Of a stretch of DNA of 64,000 nt, positions 9,682 to 19,159 are shown one piece after another (the first letter of the stretch is position 1; each line of letters opens with the position of its first letter). The position numbers and the translations under genes are program-made. The stretch spans positions 1 through 64,000 of the forward strand of contig CAJQUW010016149.1 in assembly GCA_907163375.1 (NCBI GenBank), written 5' to 3'. This stretch comes from Prostheceraeus crozeri. Lineage: Eukaryota > Platyhelminthes > Polycladida > Euryleptidae. A model generated the notes under the pieces. The model was given only the letters and a program-made list of their open reading frames with translations. It made no database searches and had not been told where the DNA came from.

Positions 9682-10353
9682 TTAAGCTTCTTTCCAAAAG
9701 CTTTCATATTTCCGAAGACAATCTTCTAACAATGATAAATTCGATTTCAAAAAACGTAAGGGTACATTTAGTCTACAAATCGTTGGAAAAATAGATGCCA
9801 TCTTACCTAATTTAATTGCAAATGCAATTTCAGTCCTTGAATAAGAAATGTTATTAGTTTGCAATAAATGTTGAAAGTATGCCTTATCCTTTTCACACAG
9901 ATCCAGTAAATAATTCGCGTGTTTTCCCAGGTAGATTTTCATCATTATGTTAATAACGTTATTTTTCTTCTCCATCACATAAAGAGTATTTAAATTTGTA
10001 ATGGCTTTATCAGTATCTCCTGAAGGCTCAACAAAGTCTTCTAAGGAATCCACAAATTCATATCGGGTAAATAAAGACGTCGATAATTGATGATGAAGGT
10101 CGTCAATCTTTCCGTCCCTTTCTCTTTCTTTCTTTTCTTTCACGAGTAAGCGTTTTGCTTTTCTTCTCCGTTTTCTTTCCTTATCAAAAAATGTAGGGTC
10201 AAAAATAATAGGAAATTTCTCCATTTGTTCAATGATGAAAGTGTTATATTCTTCCTTCTTATCATTGGAAATATATCGTTTTGAAATTTCTGCAAATAAC
10301 TCCGGAAACGTAGCAATAATGTTTGACTGCTCTTCGATAACTTCTTGTGTCAT
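9682..10353 (-). CDS. Unknown 223-residue protein next to the tandem array
   Basis: A complete open frame, MTQEVIEEQSNIIATFPEL to a stop at 9682, with no interruption. It is helical and charged, with a basic cluster KERKRRRKAKRLLVKEKKER near residue 60 that could be a nuclear localisation or nucleic-acid-binding segment, and a C-terminal block NNISYSRTEIAFAIKLGKM ... PLRFLKSNLSLLEDCL. I do not recognise the family with confidence. An intact frame beside decayed Polinton genes is noteworthy: it may be a younger or conserved accessory gene of the element, or a gene that is still under selection. AT content matches the Polinton rather than the DNA to its right. Confidence 0.6.
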   Translation of the reverse strand: MTQEVIEEQSNIIATFPELFAEISKRYISNDKKEEYNTFIIEQMEKFPIIFDPTFFDKERKRRRKAKRLLVKEKKERERDGKIDDLHHQLSTSLFTRYEFVDSLEDFVEPSGDTDKAITNLNTLYVMEKKNNVINIMMKIYLGKHANYLLDLCEKDKAYFQHLLQTNNISYSRTEIAFAIKLGKMASIFPTICRLNVPLRFLKSNLSLLEDCLRKYESFWKEA

Positions 10354-10613
10354 GACTGATCACAGCGCAGCACACGATGCAATGACAGACGAGAGAGATA
10401 AATGAAAACAGTACAGCTGGCAGATATTTTAACGTCATACGGGTGTGCTGACGCACTGACAAGAATTAAAACAACTTGCCTAACGTACAATTGAAATCTC
10501 ATTGTTTCACAGAGTAGTAGCAGTAGCAGCTGTTTGTTCTTTAATACATTGTTTCCTTTCAAATGTTTGAGTGGAGGGGACGTCACAGCTCTTTGCTCTG
10601 AAATGCCTTTTCT

Positions 10614-10778
10614 TCATAAATGCGAGAAGCAGATGTTCTCTACAATTGAGTGATCATCTGAGTGCAAAGCAGTAGCAACAACAGGAATTACTAAAACACC
10701 TGAAGAAATAACAATTGTTAAAGTACCTAAACTTATTGTTAAGAATAAGCCAATTCCTTCAAATATTTTTCGACACAT
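10614..10778 (-). CDS. Possible 54-residue single-pass membrane protein
   Basis: A minus-strand frame MCRKIFEGIGLFLTISL... with one hydrophobic segment at about residues 9-37, then ATALHSDDHSIVENICFSHL and a TGA stop. It is too short to prove coding, but the composition (a clean membrane span after a basic start) is better than chance. It may be an accessory gene near the end of Polinton A. No family recognised. Confidence 0.3.
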   Translation of the reverse strand: MCRKIFEGIGLFLTISLGTLTIVISSGVLVIPVVATALHSDDHSIVENICFSHL

Positions 10779-10844
10779 AATTTTAGTTATCTCATATTTT
10801 AAAAACCTGAAAAATGGATTTAAAAGACGTTTTTAAAATTACCA

Positions 10845-11045
10845 TTTTTTGATTTTCGGTGTCCTTGAACGGTCATGATTTTCAAAGTAAAAATGATCTT
10901 AATCTCAAATTTGAAATTCTCAGCTTTTATGATTTTCGGTGTCCTGGAACGGTCATGATTTGAGCAAGAAAAAATGATCATAATCTCAAATTTGAGATTC
11001 TTGACTTTTCTGATTTTTTCTGTGTCCTGGAACGGTCTTTTGCCC
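10845..11045 (+). repeat. About 2.5 copies of an 80-bp tandem repeat
   Basis: GATTTTCGGTGTCCTGGAACG-like starts recur at 10851, 10931 and about 11012, each followed by CATGATTT and ATCTCAAATTTGA. The ATCTCAAATTTGAGAT part is itself palindromic. No coding role is visible; the minus-strand frame across it is a by-product of the repeat. Confidence 0.85.
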
Positions 11046-12215
11046 ATTACTGACGACAACTAATACGCCGATAGCAGTTAATTCAATCTCTAGATCTCCA
11101 GGTCAAGGTCTTCCAAATGTCGAGATTACAAGTAGGCCTGTATCAGATTCGTGTCTCTGTTTGTAATTGAAATTGCAATTAATCAACAATTCAATGAATG
11201 TAGGCAAGCGACATAAAAAATGAGGAACTACATAAACGCCTTCATGATCGTTGTCAATTATCAGACGTAGCTGTCCACAATTTCACAAGTATCTTGAACT
11301 TATACTTCATTTCGCATCTGAGCATAGTTAAGCATCTATACATCATTTAGTCATCCTGCTGCCTACATCTGTGATGATTGCCATCCATGTACAGTATGCC
11401 ATACAACACAGCAGTAGCAATGGCATGAAAACATGCCAATTTCAATACAACACAAGAGTGGACTAGACTTTAAAGTGCAGTCAATCTATAAAGTAAAGGC
11501 AATATACTAAAATGAAAATGATAAATGCCAGTGACTAAATCAAAAGGAAATTTCACGAAGTATGACAAATTGCTTACTTGAAGGTTCCTTGATTACGAGT
11601 TCTACAGCTATACTACAACGTGTGGGGAATACTTTTTCAATTTGGTCAAATTTGTTCTAACGTTGACGGTCGAATGGTCTTTAGTTTTTACCATAACAAC
11701 CCTTTCTTCTGTCTGCAGTACATTGTCATAACTATGATATTCATTTAAAGCAATACAAACACTTTTCTATACTATTCAACATGTATTCTATTTGAAAATT
11801 GATACCAGACCTGTCATCTGCGGACTAAAGCTCCCTGCTGTGATCTAGTAGGAAGATTGAAGTTTTTGAGATTAAGATGAGGATAAAGTGATGAAATCCT
11901 GACAAGGACGCGTGGTTCGTTCTCTACAGGTGCTAAGAATCATTTAAAAGTTCTGCAAAACGTGTCTAAGAATGAAGAAAGAATGTGATGCTTAAAATGA
12001 TTGAATAACTTGAAAGTAATGAGTTCATCAGCAGGAGCTCGACCTGGATCTGCGTTTCGTCCCTTGATTCCTGAGCGCTCAGACCTGTTCGAGTGGAGCC
12101 CTGCACATCTGTCACGTACATACACTAAATTTAAATGTTGACAGAAAATAAAATATGGGATGAGAATTGTAGTTGAAGCAGAGAAAACACCCGTTATCGT
12201 GATCTGACGCTTGAA
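11046..12215. other. No gene recognised
   Basis: Single-copy-looking DNA of mixed composition. I see no long coding frame, repeat array or transposon end in it. A minus-strand frame at 11940-12296 overlaps the SINE that follows and has no family features. Confidence 0.5.
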
Positions 12216-12219
12216 TAAT

Positions 12220-12530
12220 AACCAGCGATTCCAAGCATCATGACTAGAATTGCAAAACAAAATCCACATCCTTAAAAGTTTGACTCTGAAACTCATAGAT
12301 CTTACACAACTTCGAAAGATTTGATTTCAATCGAACGAAAGTGCTCACTGGCTCTGTGGCCATGTGGTACAGTGTTCGCTCTGCGTCCGGGAGACGTTGG
12401 TTCAAACCTTGTTTGGGTCAAACATTGAACATTAAAATAGGAACAGTTAAATACACTTGAGGTGTTTACTGCATCTCAGTGAGAAGCGGCCATCATGAAA
12501 TTCGGCTCCCCCGGTCCCGAAAAAACTTAG
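12220..12530 (+). mobile_element. tRNA-derived SINE, family 1, copy 1
   Basis: Pol III promoter boxes are visible: box A-like TGTGGTACAGTGTTCG at about 12362-12377 and box B GGTTCAAACC at about 12393. The surrounding sequence (CTGGCTCTGTGGCC before, CTCTGCGTCCGGGAGACG between the boxes) matches the reverse complement of a second copy around 18780-18870. Homology continues leftward to about 12220, where AAATCCACATCCTT is shared with 19050-19100. Confidence 0.75.
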
Positions 12531-13009
12531 TTCGAAAACATGCAATTCATTTCCGCAATCACAATCGTGTAAAGCAGTTCATGAGCACTTGAAAAAATAT
12601 AGAATGCCAAATAATCCATCGGTCTAATCAAAGGGTATTGATACTTCTTGGCACTTTTTATCGATTTTTTGACATTTTTGCGATTTAAAATTGATTTGTT
12701 TCATTTTTAAAGAAATGCAGTGCAATTATATTCATACTAGCTTGTTAAAGATGCTAAACAGAACACAAAAATCAAGTTTACTGCCAATCCATCGAGTTAA
12801 TGAAAAGAAAAATTGACATTTATTGATATTTTTCTTGTTTTCTTAGAATTTTCATTAACACTTTAAGTCACTCAAGTAAACTGCAATTTAATTTTATTCA
12901 TTTTACCTTGTAAAGAGCATGGAAAGGACAAAAGTTACCTAAGGAATGTTACATTAAACGAGCTTATCTGACAATTGTTGACAGTTCATCTTAAAATTCT
13001 AATAATCTA

Positions 13010-13300
13010 ACTCACACACCTTTGCAGCATTTCACACATGGCCATTTTGCTGTCTGGTACTTCTTTTCTATCGTGTCTTTACAACAGCTTGCCATGATCT
13101 TTGACTTTGCAGCATTCATCTTCAACCTTTTACAAGACTTCTTTCCCAACACAGCAATTTCGCTTGAAGATCTTCCTCCGAGTCTGCCATAAGAAGAATA
13201 TCATCTTCATATTGAAGTTCACACGGCAATCCCTTCCATATCTCGGACAGTCTTTTTTGCTCCGTAAATTTGGACCAATGTTTTCGCCCATCAAATCGTT
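13010..13300 (-). pseudogene. LINE reverse transcriptase fragment
   Basis: On the minus strand one reads PCELQYEDDILLMADSEEDL, the Y-x-DD catalytic motif region of a non-LTR reverse transcriptase (YADD replaced by YEDD). The next frame gives LKMNAAKSKIMAS and then KWPCVKCCKGV, the start of the zinc-binding WPCxxCxKGV segment seen after the RT in some I/R1-like LINEs. One frameshift separates the two parts. Short old remnant. Confidence 0.7.
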
Positions 13301-13720
13301 AAACAATCCTATACATACGGCTTCAGAGTGTACTAGACCCACCTGCAATTCATTAACAAGCGGAAATTTTCAACATAAATGAATGAGAAGTTTGACAATA
13401 TTAAAATCGTGCTATATGTTGGAGGCAGGATTCTCAAATAATAAACCTTCACCAACAACATGGGGTCGAGCTCAAAACTTGCTTTACTGTACATCTAGGG
13501 GTAAACGAACTTATGATCTTGTTTGCCTCTTCTATTATCTTCAGACATTGCGCATGAGCTGGGATAAACGAGGATATCATGGTGTTGTCTGTCATGCTTC
13601 TGTGCATTCTTTGTGATGTCTACAAAAGAAGTTGATATTAGCGTAAAACAGCGGTAACCAACCGAAATGGATCAGCAGCCCTTCTCGGTGGTCACAGGTC
13701 ATCAATCACATCTTATTACA

Positions 13721-13740
13721 CTCTCTCTCTCTCTCTCTCT
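13721..13740 (+). repeat. (CT)10 microsatellite
   Basis: Uninterrupted CT dinucleotide run. Confidence 0.95.
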
Positions 13741-15147
13741 ATTGCTCTAACTGTTCATATACCTAGATCTGTGTCAGATACTCTGAGTGCTCTAACGTAA
13801 GAGGGGAATCTAAACAACGCGCACTTCAATGCTGACACACTACTTACGTATCTCCATACTACTTACTACACACGTAAGCAGCAGATGCATGAGTATTATC
13901 CAACTTCATCTCGCACCTATGAGAACAACCAAAATATAATCTTCGATGTAAATATGGGAGGACAGACCGTAATGTGATACCTGAGATTTGTGTTTTTCAT
14001 GCTTCACAAGCAATGGAATGGCACGTACAGATCTCAAAATCAGCTATCCCAGTAGCCAGACAACTGAATATGTCCATAATGTGAGTAAAAATGAATTTGT
14101 AACTTGTGAGAAGCAGTAAACACCTCAAATGTATTTGACTGTACCTGGGTGAATATCAATAAGCGAGTGCATTTGCTCCAAATTTTTATCTAAAAAAAAA
14201 GTTTTCGAAAAGTGCTCATTTTTAGTGGATCATTGAAATCATGTCTTGAGTGACAGATACATGACATTTTTAGAACTCAATTGCATGTCTGGATTCTATA
14301 TCTAATGGTTTAAAATATGTGAATTACATGCTGGACTAATTTACGTTACTACTCTGTTTGATCTTTCTTAATCATTATTCAAATATTAATTGCGGCTTTT
14401 AAACGTAAGGTTGGAAGATTTTCTAGTTTATTTAACCCATAGGACGTGTGTTTATCGATGCATTAGATTGCGTCTATCACGGAGCCATGTTTTGCCTAAT
14501 TTACGTTACCCTTCTCTTATCCTAGCAGAGTTGGCTTACAGATTTAAGCACATTTCCAGCAGTTCATTCCATAATCAAAAAAATCATGCTTGAAATACAA
14601 ATTTAATGGAGAACATGTTGCGAAATACACTATGCAAATACGCATAAATGTTTTTGCATGCAATTCTAGAATTATCTGTTTATAAGCACAGCAGTCGAAT
14701 AATTTGGGCGCAATGCTTCCGGTGGATTCTGACTTTTGTTTTGTTCTCAGTCTCCTCCAACCACCTTTGTCGGAGCTCAAAAAGATGGGCTTCTTTTGGT
14801 ACAAGTGCCGTCTAAAAAATTAAAAGTCATTTCAAATAAGGCAATTGGCGATGATTTTGCTAATGATTTGCGTGAGTATAGGCCTACTTCAGTATATGGA
14901 TAACCTGGATGCTCTACAAAGATGCCTTAATAGGAATTTACACATTTGTCGTACGCTTGCATAATACAATACAATCAAATAATTATCAGTCTATCTCACT
15001 AACAAATAAATAAGCAACAGGGCCTATGTTGCATTTTAGTTGATTCACTGTTTGATTGATTAAATAAACAGCCAAAAAATTAGACATTTTACTCATTAGT
15101 GTAAATTACTCTACTTAGAGAAAGTTACTCGTCTTCTTCAGCAGAAT

Positions 15148-16794
15148 TCAACTTACCTTTTCTGAGATCAATGAGTATTCTTCATTTTCGTTTATATTGT
15201 CATAGTAGTAACCCTCAATTACATTCGCACCTTTCGAATAATTTTGACCGTAGTCATCTGACAATTTCCTTCTTAGTTTCTTCAATTTTACAACTTTCAG
15301 TAAATAGAATCTGTTTGAATCAGAAGCAAGAATTATGGAGATTGTATTAGGTTTAGGCTCAATGTTTTCAACGACCTGTAGTTGCCACTCATTCCCTATC
15401 TGATTGTTTTGGCAATCCAAACAGCCAATTAAGCATGGCCAACACCCACCGGATATTTCTCTAGTTCGTATAATCCCATTCAAACCTGTAGAAGCAACGT
15501 TGTGCAATGTGAAGGTTCCCGAAATAGATTGAGCATTCTCCGTCAATTGTGCACACATAGAAGCTCCCTGTTGAAATTCTTCATCAGAAATATACAGAAA
15601 ATTTATTTTTGAATTTTGTTCAAAAACGTTTGCCCATGCCATATACAATTCAGCATCCTGAATGACAATCTTTCCTTGCTTTAACGCTTCGTCAGCACAC
15701 CTTTTCGCTACAGCACCGATGCCGTCACAGGCTCCCTTGCCATGTGAAGTTTCGAAATAATGCCAAGAAATTGGTACACCTAATTCACCCATCCTAGAAA
15801 CATAGTTGAATACTGTTTTGTTTCTATACTGGGAAGTTGGGCCATCAGTAAAGAAGACAATTCCATTTTGAAATCTATGGAATCCAATCTCATCCAGCAA
15901 TTTTTGAATGATAGCTAAGACCATCGAGGCAGTGTGATTTAGAATATGGCTCACAAAGCAATATGATTTGACACTCAAAGCAGCACTGTCCTCACTACGA
16001 AAATACACGACAGTTGGATGCAAAGTCACTTGGGACTGATTCCATTGAGCCGACTGAATTTCATTCAATGCACAACAGGTATAATTTTCGGCAAAATCCA
16101 TGTGGATGAAGATCTGTCTGACTGCTAGATTTTCTTTGATTCTTTTTGCTGCCTCGAACTGTGACCTCACTCGGCGTACATGTGCTTTAAACTGTTCAAA
16201 CTTTTCGATAATCAATTTTAAGAACGACTCCAGAGATTCAACGGCAGTTACAACTTTTTGGCTTTTATGTCCATTTGTTTCAACTCTCTTCCACTGCTCA
16301 TAGTGAACAGTCTCAGACGGATTCATGTCTGCCGTCAAGAAATTGTGCAATGATCCTTCGCCGATATCCTCAAATATTTGCATGAATGTTTCTGGATTCA
16401 AAGAAGGCACGTTCAATCCAACATTTCTACTAGCTTGTAGGATAAATGCAAAGTTTTGATGGACTGCACACAGACACATATTTCTAGAAGTAAGTCGGGC
16501 TGGAACGATGTATCTAGGCCTCAGGCGACAAAACGTTGAATATGATAGTGTAGCATTAACATTTTCTGACAGAAACTTTGAATGAAGGTTCTTCATGCTG
16601 TCTTTCAAAATATGTTTCTGATACTTCACTTTCTTGATGGTTACAGTCTCATTTTTCCCAGCAGTCGTACGAGAGTTGTCTTCTTCTCTCTTAAGAAAAT
16701 CAATGACCGCTTCGCAAAAACATGACATTGCACGACTTCGAATACTCTTTACTCGGAATTTTTTTGCACGTTTAACAGTTTTGCTTTTGAACAT
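15148..16794 (-). CDS. DDE-type transposase, catalytic part
   Basis: A 548-residue open frame. Features: basic N-terminus (TVKRAKKFRVKSIRSRA); a segment KNLHSKFLSENVN and YSTFCRLRPRYIVPA resembling the helical DNA-binding part of this family; a CLCAVHQNF zinc-like turn; then three acidic motifs spaced as in an RNase H fold: IHMDFAENYTC (D), VFFTDGPTSQYRNK (D) and WHYFETSHGKGACDGIG (E). I recognise this pattern from many uncharacterised cnidarian, insect and mollusc proteins that behave as transposases, but I cannot fix the superfamily. It overlaps the upstream frame (16772-17515) by 23 bases in another frame. In relatives the two form one protein, so one frameshift is likely here; a spliced or shifted fusion is the alternative. 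Confidence 0.75.
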   Translation of the reverse strand: MFKSKTVKRAKKFRVKSIRSRAMSCFCEAVIDFLKREEDNSRTTAGKNETVTIKKVKYQKHILKDSMKNLHSKFLSENVNATLSYSTFCRLRPRYIVPARLTSRNMCLCAVHQNFAFILQASRNVGLNVPSLNPETFMQIFEDIGEGSLHNFLTADMNPSETVHYEQWKRVETNGHKSQKVVTAVESLESFLKLIIEKFEQFKAHVRRVRSQFEAAKRIKENLAVRQIFIHMDFAENYTCCALNEIQSAQWNQSQVTLHPTVVYFRSEDSAALSVKSYCFVSHILNHTASMVLAIIQKLLDEIGFHRFQNGIVFFTDGPTSQYRNKTVFNYVSRMGELGVPISWHYFETSHGKGACDGIGAVAKRCADEALKQGKIVIQDAELYMAWANVFEQNSKINFLYISDEEFQQGASMCAQLTENAQSISGTFTLHNVASTGLNGIIRTREISGGCWPCLIGCLDCQNNQIGNEWQLQVVENIEPKPNTISIILASDSNRFYLLKVVKLKKLRRKLSDDYGQNYSKGANVIEGYYYDNINENEEYSLISEKVS

Positions 16795-17515
16795 TTCTTG
16801 AAATTCGCAGTAATTTTGCTGCTGAATGCCTCAGTCTGTACTTTTGAATAAACTGACTGTTGGCGATCATGTTTGGAGCTGTGAGTCGCTCAGTTGATTC
16901 TCTATTTTCAGACAACTCATGTACGACAGTTTCATTCAAGAGAAGTTCTTTGTACTCTGGATACGCAATTTTTTCAACTCGAAGACGTTCGAGTCGTCTG
17001 TCAACCTTAGATTTCGGTGAAATGAACGTAAAGGAAGTATCAGGATCGTCATTATAACAGTTATTATCAAGACTGTCAACAGGACTACTGACCGAATCTG
17101 TCATTAGTCTTTGAAATCGCTTCTTCCAGCGAGCACCCAGACGAATCGCTTTTTGTAATTTTACTGATAGGGTTTTCATCTTTTTGTGGCTTCTTGCTAC
17201 CGCCCTAGAGATTCGCTTTCTTGTTCTGTTCTTTTGAGTCTGGGATTCATCATGTCGGATTTCGTTTGGAAGATCATCAAGGGTAACTGAATTGTCCTTA
17301 GATTTCTTTTGTTTGTCATAGAACCTATGCCACCTAATTCTCCCATCTCTTCTTCGTTTTCTCAACGACCGATAAGATATTTCAGTGATCTTTTTATAAT
17401 ACTTGAGTACGCGCTTTGACTCTCTTTCCATGTATTGTGCGTCTTGTTTTTTCCTCTCTCTATATGCCTTTTGAATCTCGGCGCTTGATTTGGCCATTGA
17501 TCTGCAAAAGAACAA
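16772..17515 (-). CDS. N-terminal part of the same DDE transposase
   Basis: A 247-residue frame, very basic: MAKSSAEIQKAYRERKKQD, then RKRRRDGRIRWHRFYDKQKK and a linker KRISRAVARSHKKMKTL that looks coiled-coil-like. It ends QKYRLRHSAAKLLRISRNVQ, a motif which in relatives directly precedes the catalytic half. The start at residue 7 (MAKSSAEIQ) fits better than the upstream MFFCRS. The frame closes within 23 bases of the start of the next frame, the sign of a single frameshift. Likely role: nucleic-acid binding half of the transposase. Confidence 0.7.
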   Translation of the reverse strand: MFFCRSMAKSSAEIQKAYRERKKQDAQYMERESKRVLKYYKKITEISYRSLRKRRRDGRIRWHRFYDKQKKSKDNSVTLDDLPNEIRHDESQTQKNRTRKRISRAVARSHKKMKTLSVKLQKAIRLGARWKKRFQRLMTDSVSSPVDSLDNNCYNDDPDTSFTFISPKSKVDRRLERLRVEKIAYPEYKELLLNETVVHELSENRESTERLTAPNMIANSQFIQKYRLRHSAAKLLRISRNVQKQNC

Positions 17516-18190
17516 TATGCCTACATACCAAACATAGAAATTCTATGATACCAAATGTACATCTTGTTGATTTGCAGAGATCATGGAATACCCTTATAAA
17601 TGCTAGTACTACCTCTAGGGTGATTGGCCTGCTATGATTATTACTGATAAATCGTTGTTACGCTTGAGCATTTCTATTGCTGAATTTCCACATGTGCACT
17701 GAAAAACTGTATTGGATCACAGTATTCTGCTAAATCACATGCACCTAATAACTCTATGATTCCTGCATTCTATGTCACTGTATCTCTATCACAAATCAAA
17801 TTGCAACCTAAAATATCAATATAATTTTTCTGACTTACATATTACAAAAAAATTACCTACATTAGAAATTAATTCCAAATTATAAAACAGTTTAAATGTT
17901 GAAGTTATTTTGCATGTCTGTGTAAATGTAGGACCTTCTTCTGCACTGACTCTGATGTATGGCCCATGGCAAGTGTACGTGTCACATTAAGAAGTCGGCC
18001 CTGGTATATTTATTCAGAAAAATGCTTGAAAACTAAAACTTTCTGAAACCACTAATTTACGTGATGTAACGTAAATTAGTAATGTGTACAGTAACGTAAA
18101 TTAGTTTTTAAATATTATTGTCTCTATCTCCATGAAGACGAATCCGAACAACACAGTGAACGAATTTTTGACATAAGTACATTCTAGAAA

Positions 18191-18213
18191 TATATATATA
18201 TATATATATATAT
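18191..18213 (+). repeat. (TA)n microsatellite
   Basis: Short TA run inside the right flank of the 4.1-kb transposon. Confidence 0.9.
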
Positions 18214-18734
18214 CGCACAGGAATAGAAGCTACTTCACCTAAGCTTCACAATCATGGTAACGTAAATTAGTATCTTATCCATAACTTGCACCTAAGAACA
18301 CTTATCAATGAAGGATAATCGTATGATGTATAAACAATGATTAATTTTGAGTCAAACTTTTAAAGCATGATATATTAAAGATCTTGAGACAGTGCCAGCA
18401 AATTACAACTATGACATCTTGCATTTTCAGATGAATGTAGACTTGGTAACGTAAATTAGTTCAGTTCGGGGACAAATATAAAAGCGCTCGTCTTTCTGTC
18501 CTAAACGTTTTCAACTAACATACATCATATTGGAACGACTGTGTATGTATAGTCGCTAACACTCAATCAAGCATGCTTACCTCAACCGGGATTGACGCAC
18601 GTCTCACAAGTGTTGACACTTCGACCAACTTCATCTCTTATGTGAATGAGTCATCTTATAAGCGCAGAGTCGAGTGACGTCAGGTTGAACAGCAGATTAA
18701 AACCGACAGGTCGCTACAGCGTGGGGACACAAAA

Positions 18735-19100
18735 AAATGGCGAAATGCACTCCCTTATTGATATTCACCCACATTTTGAAGTCCAAGGATTGACCCGACC
18801 AAGGTTTGAGCCAAGATCTTCCGGACGCAGAGTGAACACTACACCACAAGGCCACAGCGCCAGAGAACATTTGCGCTCGATTGAAGCAAAATCTTTCAAA
18901 TCTGAGGGAGATCCATCATTTTGAAATTCAGTTATTTACAGATGCGGACTTTTTTATGAAATGATAGTCATAGTAGTTGGAAGTCCACAGCGCCAAGCCA
19001 CAGCGCCAGAGAGCATTTGCGCTCGATTGAAGCAAAATCTTTCAGTTTTTCAAGGATGTGGATTTTCTTTTGAAATGATAGCTATCATGAGTGGAACCGG
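18735..19100 (-). mobile_element. tRNA-derived SINE, family 1, copy 2 with duplicated tail
   Basis: The reverse complement of about 18780-18870 gives GGTGTAGTGTTCACTCTGCG (box A region) and GGCTCAAACC (box B), matching the SINE at 12220-12530. The part CCACAGCGCCAGAGARCATT plus GCGCTCGATTGAAGCAAAATC occurs twice, at about 18850-18900 and 19004-19050, so a ~150-bp section has been tandemly duplicated, or two truncated copies lie in tandem. Confidence 0.7.
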
Positions 19101-19159
19101 CCGACGGCCCAGCGCCGGCTCTTCACGCGCGCATTTTTGCGTATGATTGCAAAAAATCA

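Larger units (their letters stand above)
1..10800 (+). mobile_element. Polinton (Maverick)-like element A, decayed
   Basis: An AT-rich block with a Polinton-type gene set: coiled-coil protein, small virion-like protein, double-jelly-roll capsid-like remains, membrane/core protein, phospholipase-like domain, retroviral-type integrase, and an adenain-like protease on the opposite strand. The left end lies outside the window. The right edge is uncertain; composition changes between about 10350 and 10800. No DNA polymerase B is seen in this part. The element is broken, with several interrupted genes, and it has been hit by a mariner (162-1605) and a piggyBac (7092-9432), so it is older than both. 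No terminal inverted repeat could be identified by eye. Confidence 0.75.
14335..18460. repeat. Dispersed 15-bp ACTAATTTACGTTAC motif set
   Basis: Copies: 14335-14350 and 14495-14510 (ACTAATTTACGTTAC direction); 18051-18062 same direction but forming a palindrome with 18069-18080; 18091-18106, 18256-18271 and 18445-18460 in the opposite direction. They are found only at the two flanks of the transposase gene. This is the layout of subterminal transposase-binding repeats. Confidence 0.85.
14331..18464 (-). mobile_element. 4.1-kb DNA transposon with an unusual DDE transposase
   Basis: Both ends read CTGRACTAATTTACGTTAC going inward (left CTGG..., right CTGA... as reverse complement). The core ACTAATTTACGTTAC recurs inside: 14495-14510 on the left; 18051-18080 (as a palindrome), 18091-18106 and 18256-18271 on the right, almost all pointing inward. 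Two overlapping transposase frames on the minus strand fill the middle. No clear target-site duplication is seen at these borders (left flank ACATG, right flank TTCGG), so the true ends may differ by some bases. Superfamily uncertain; Sola is one candidate. Confidence 0.7.

Noticed and set aside
13101-13382. Plus-strand frame of 93 residues
   Set aside because: Opposite strand of a recognisable LINE RT fragment.
18646-18924. 92-residue frame over the SINE copy
   Set aside because: It is the SINE read through; no protein family.
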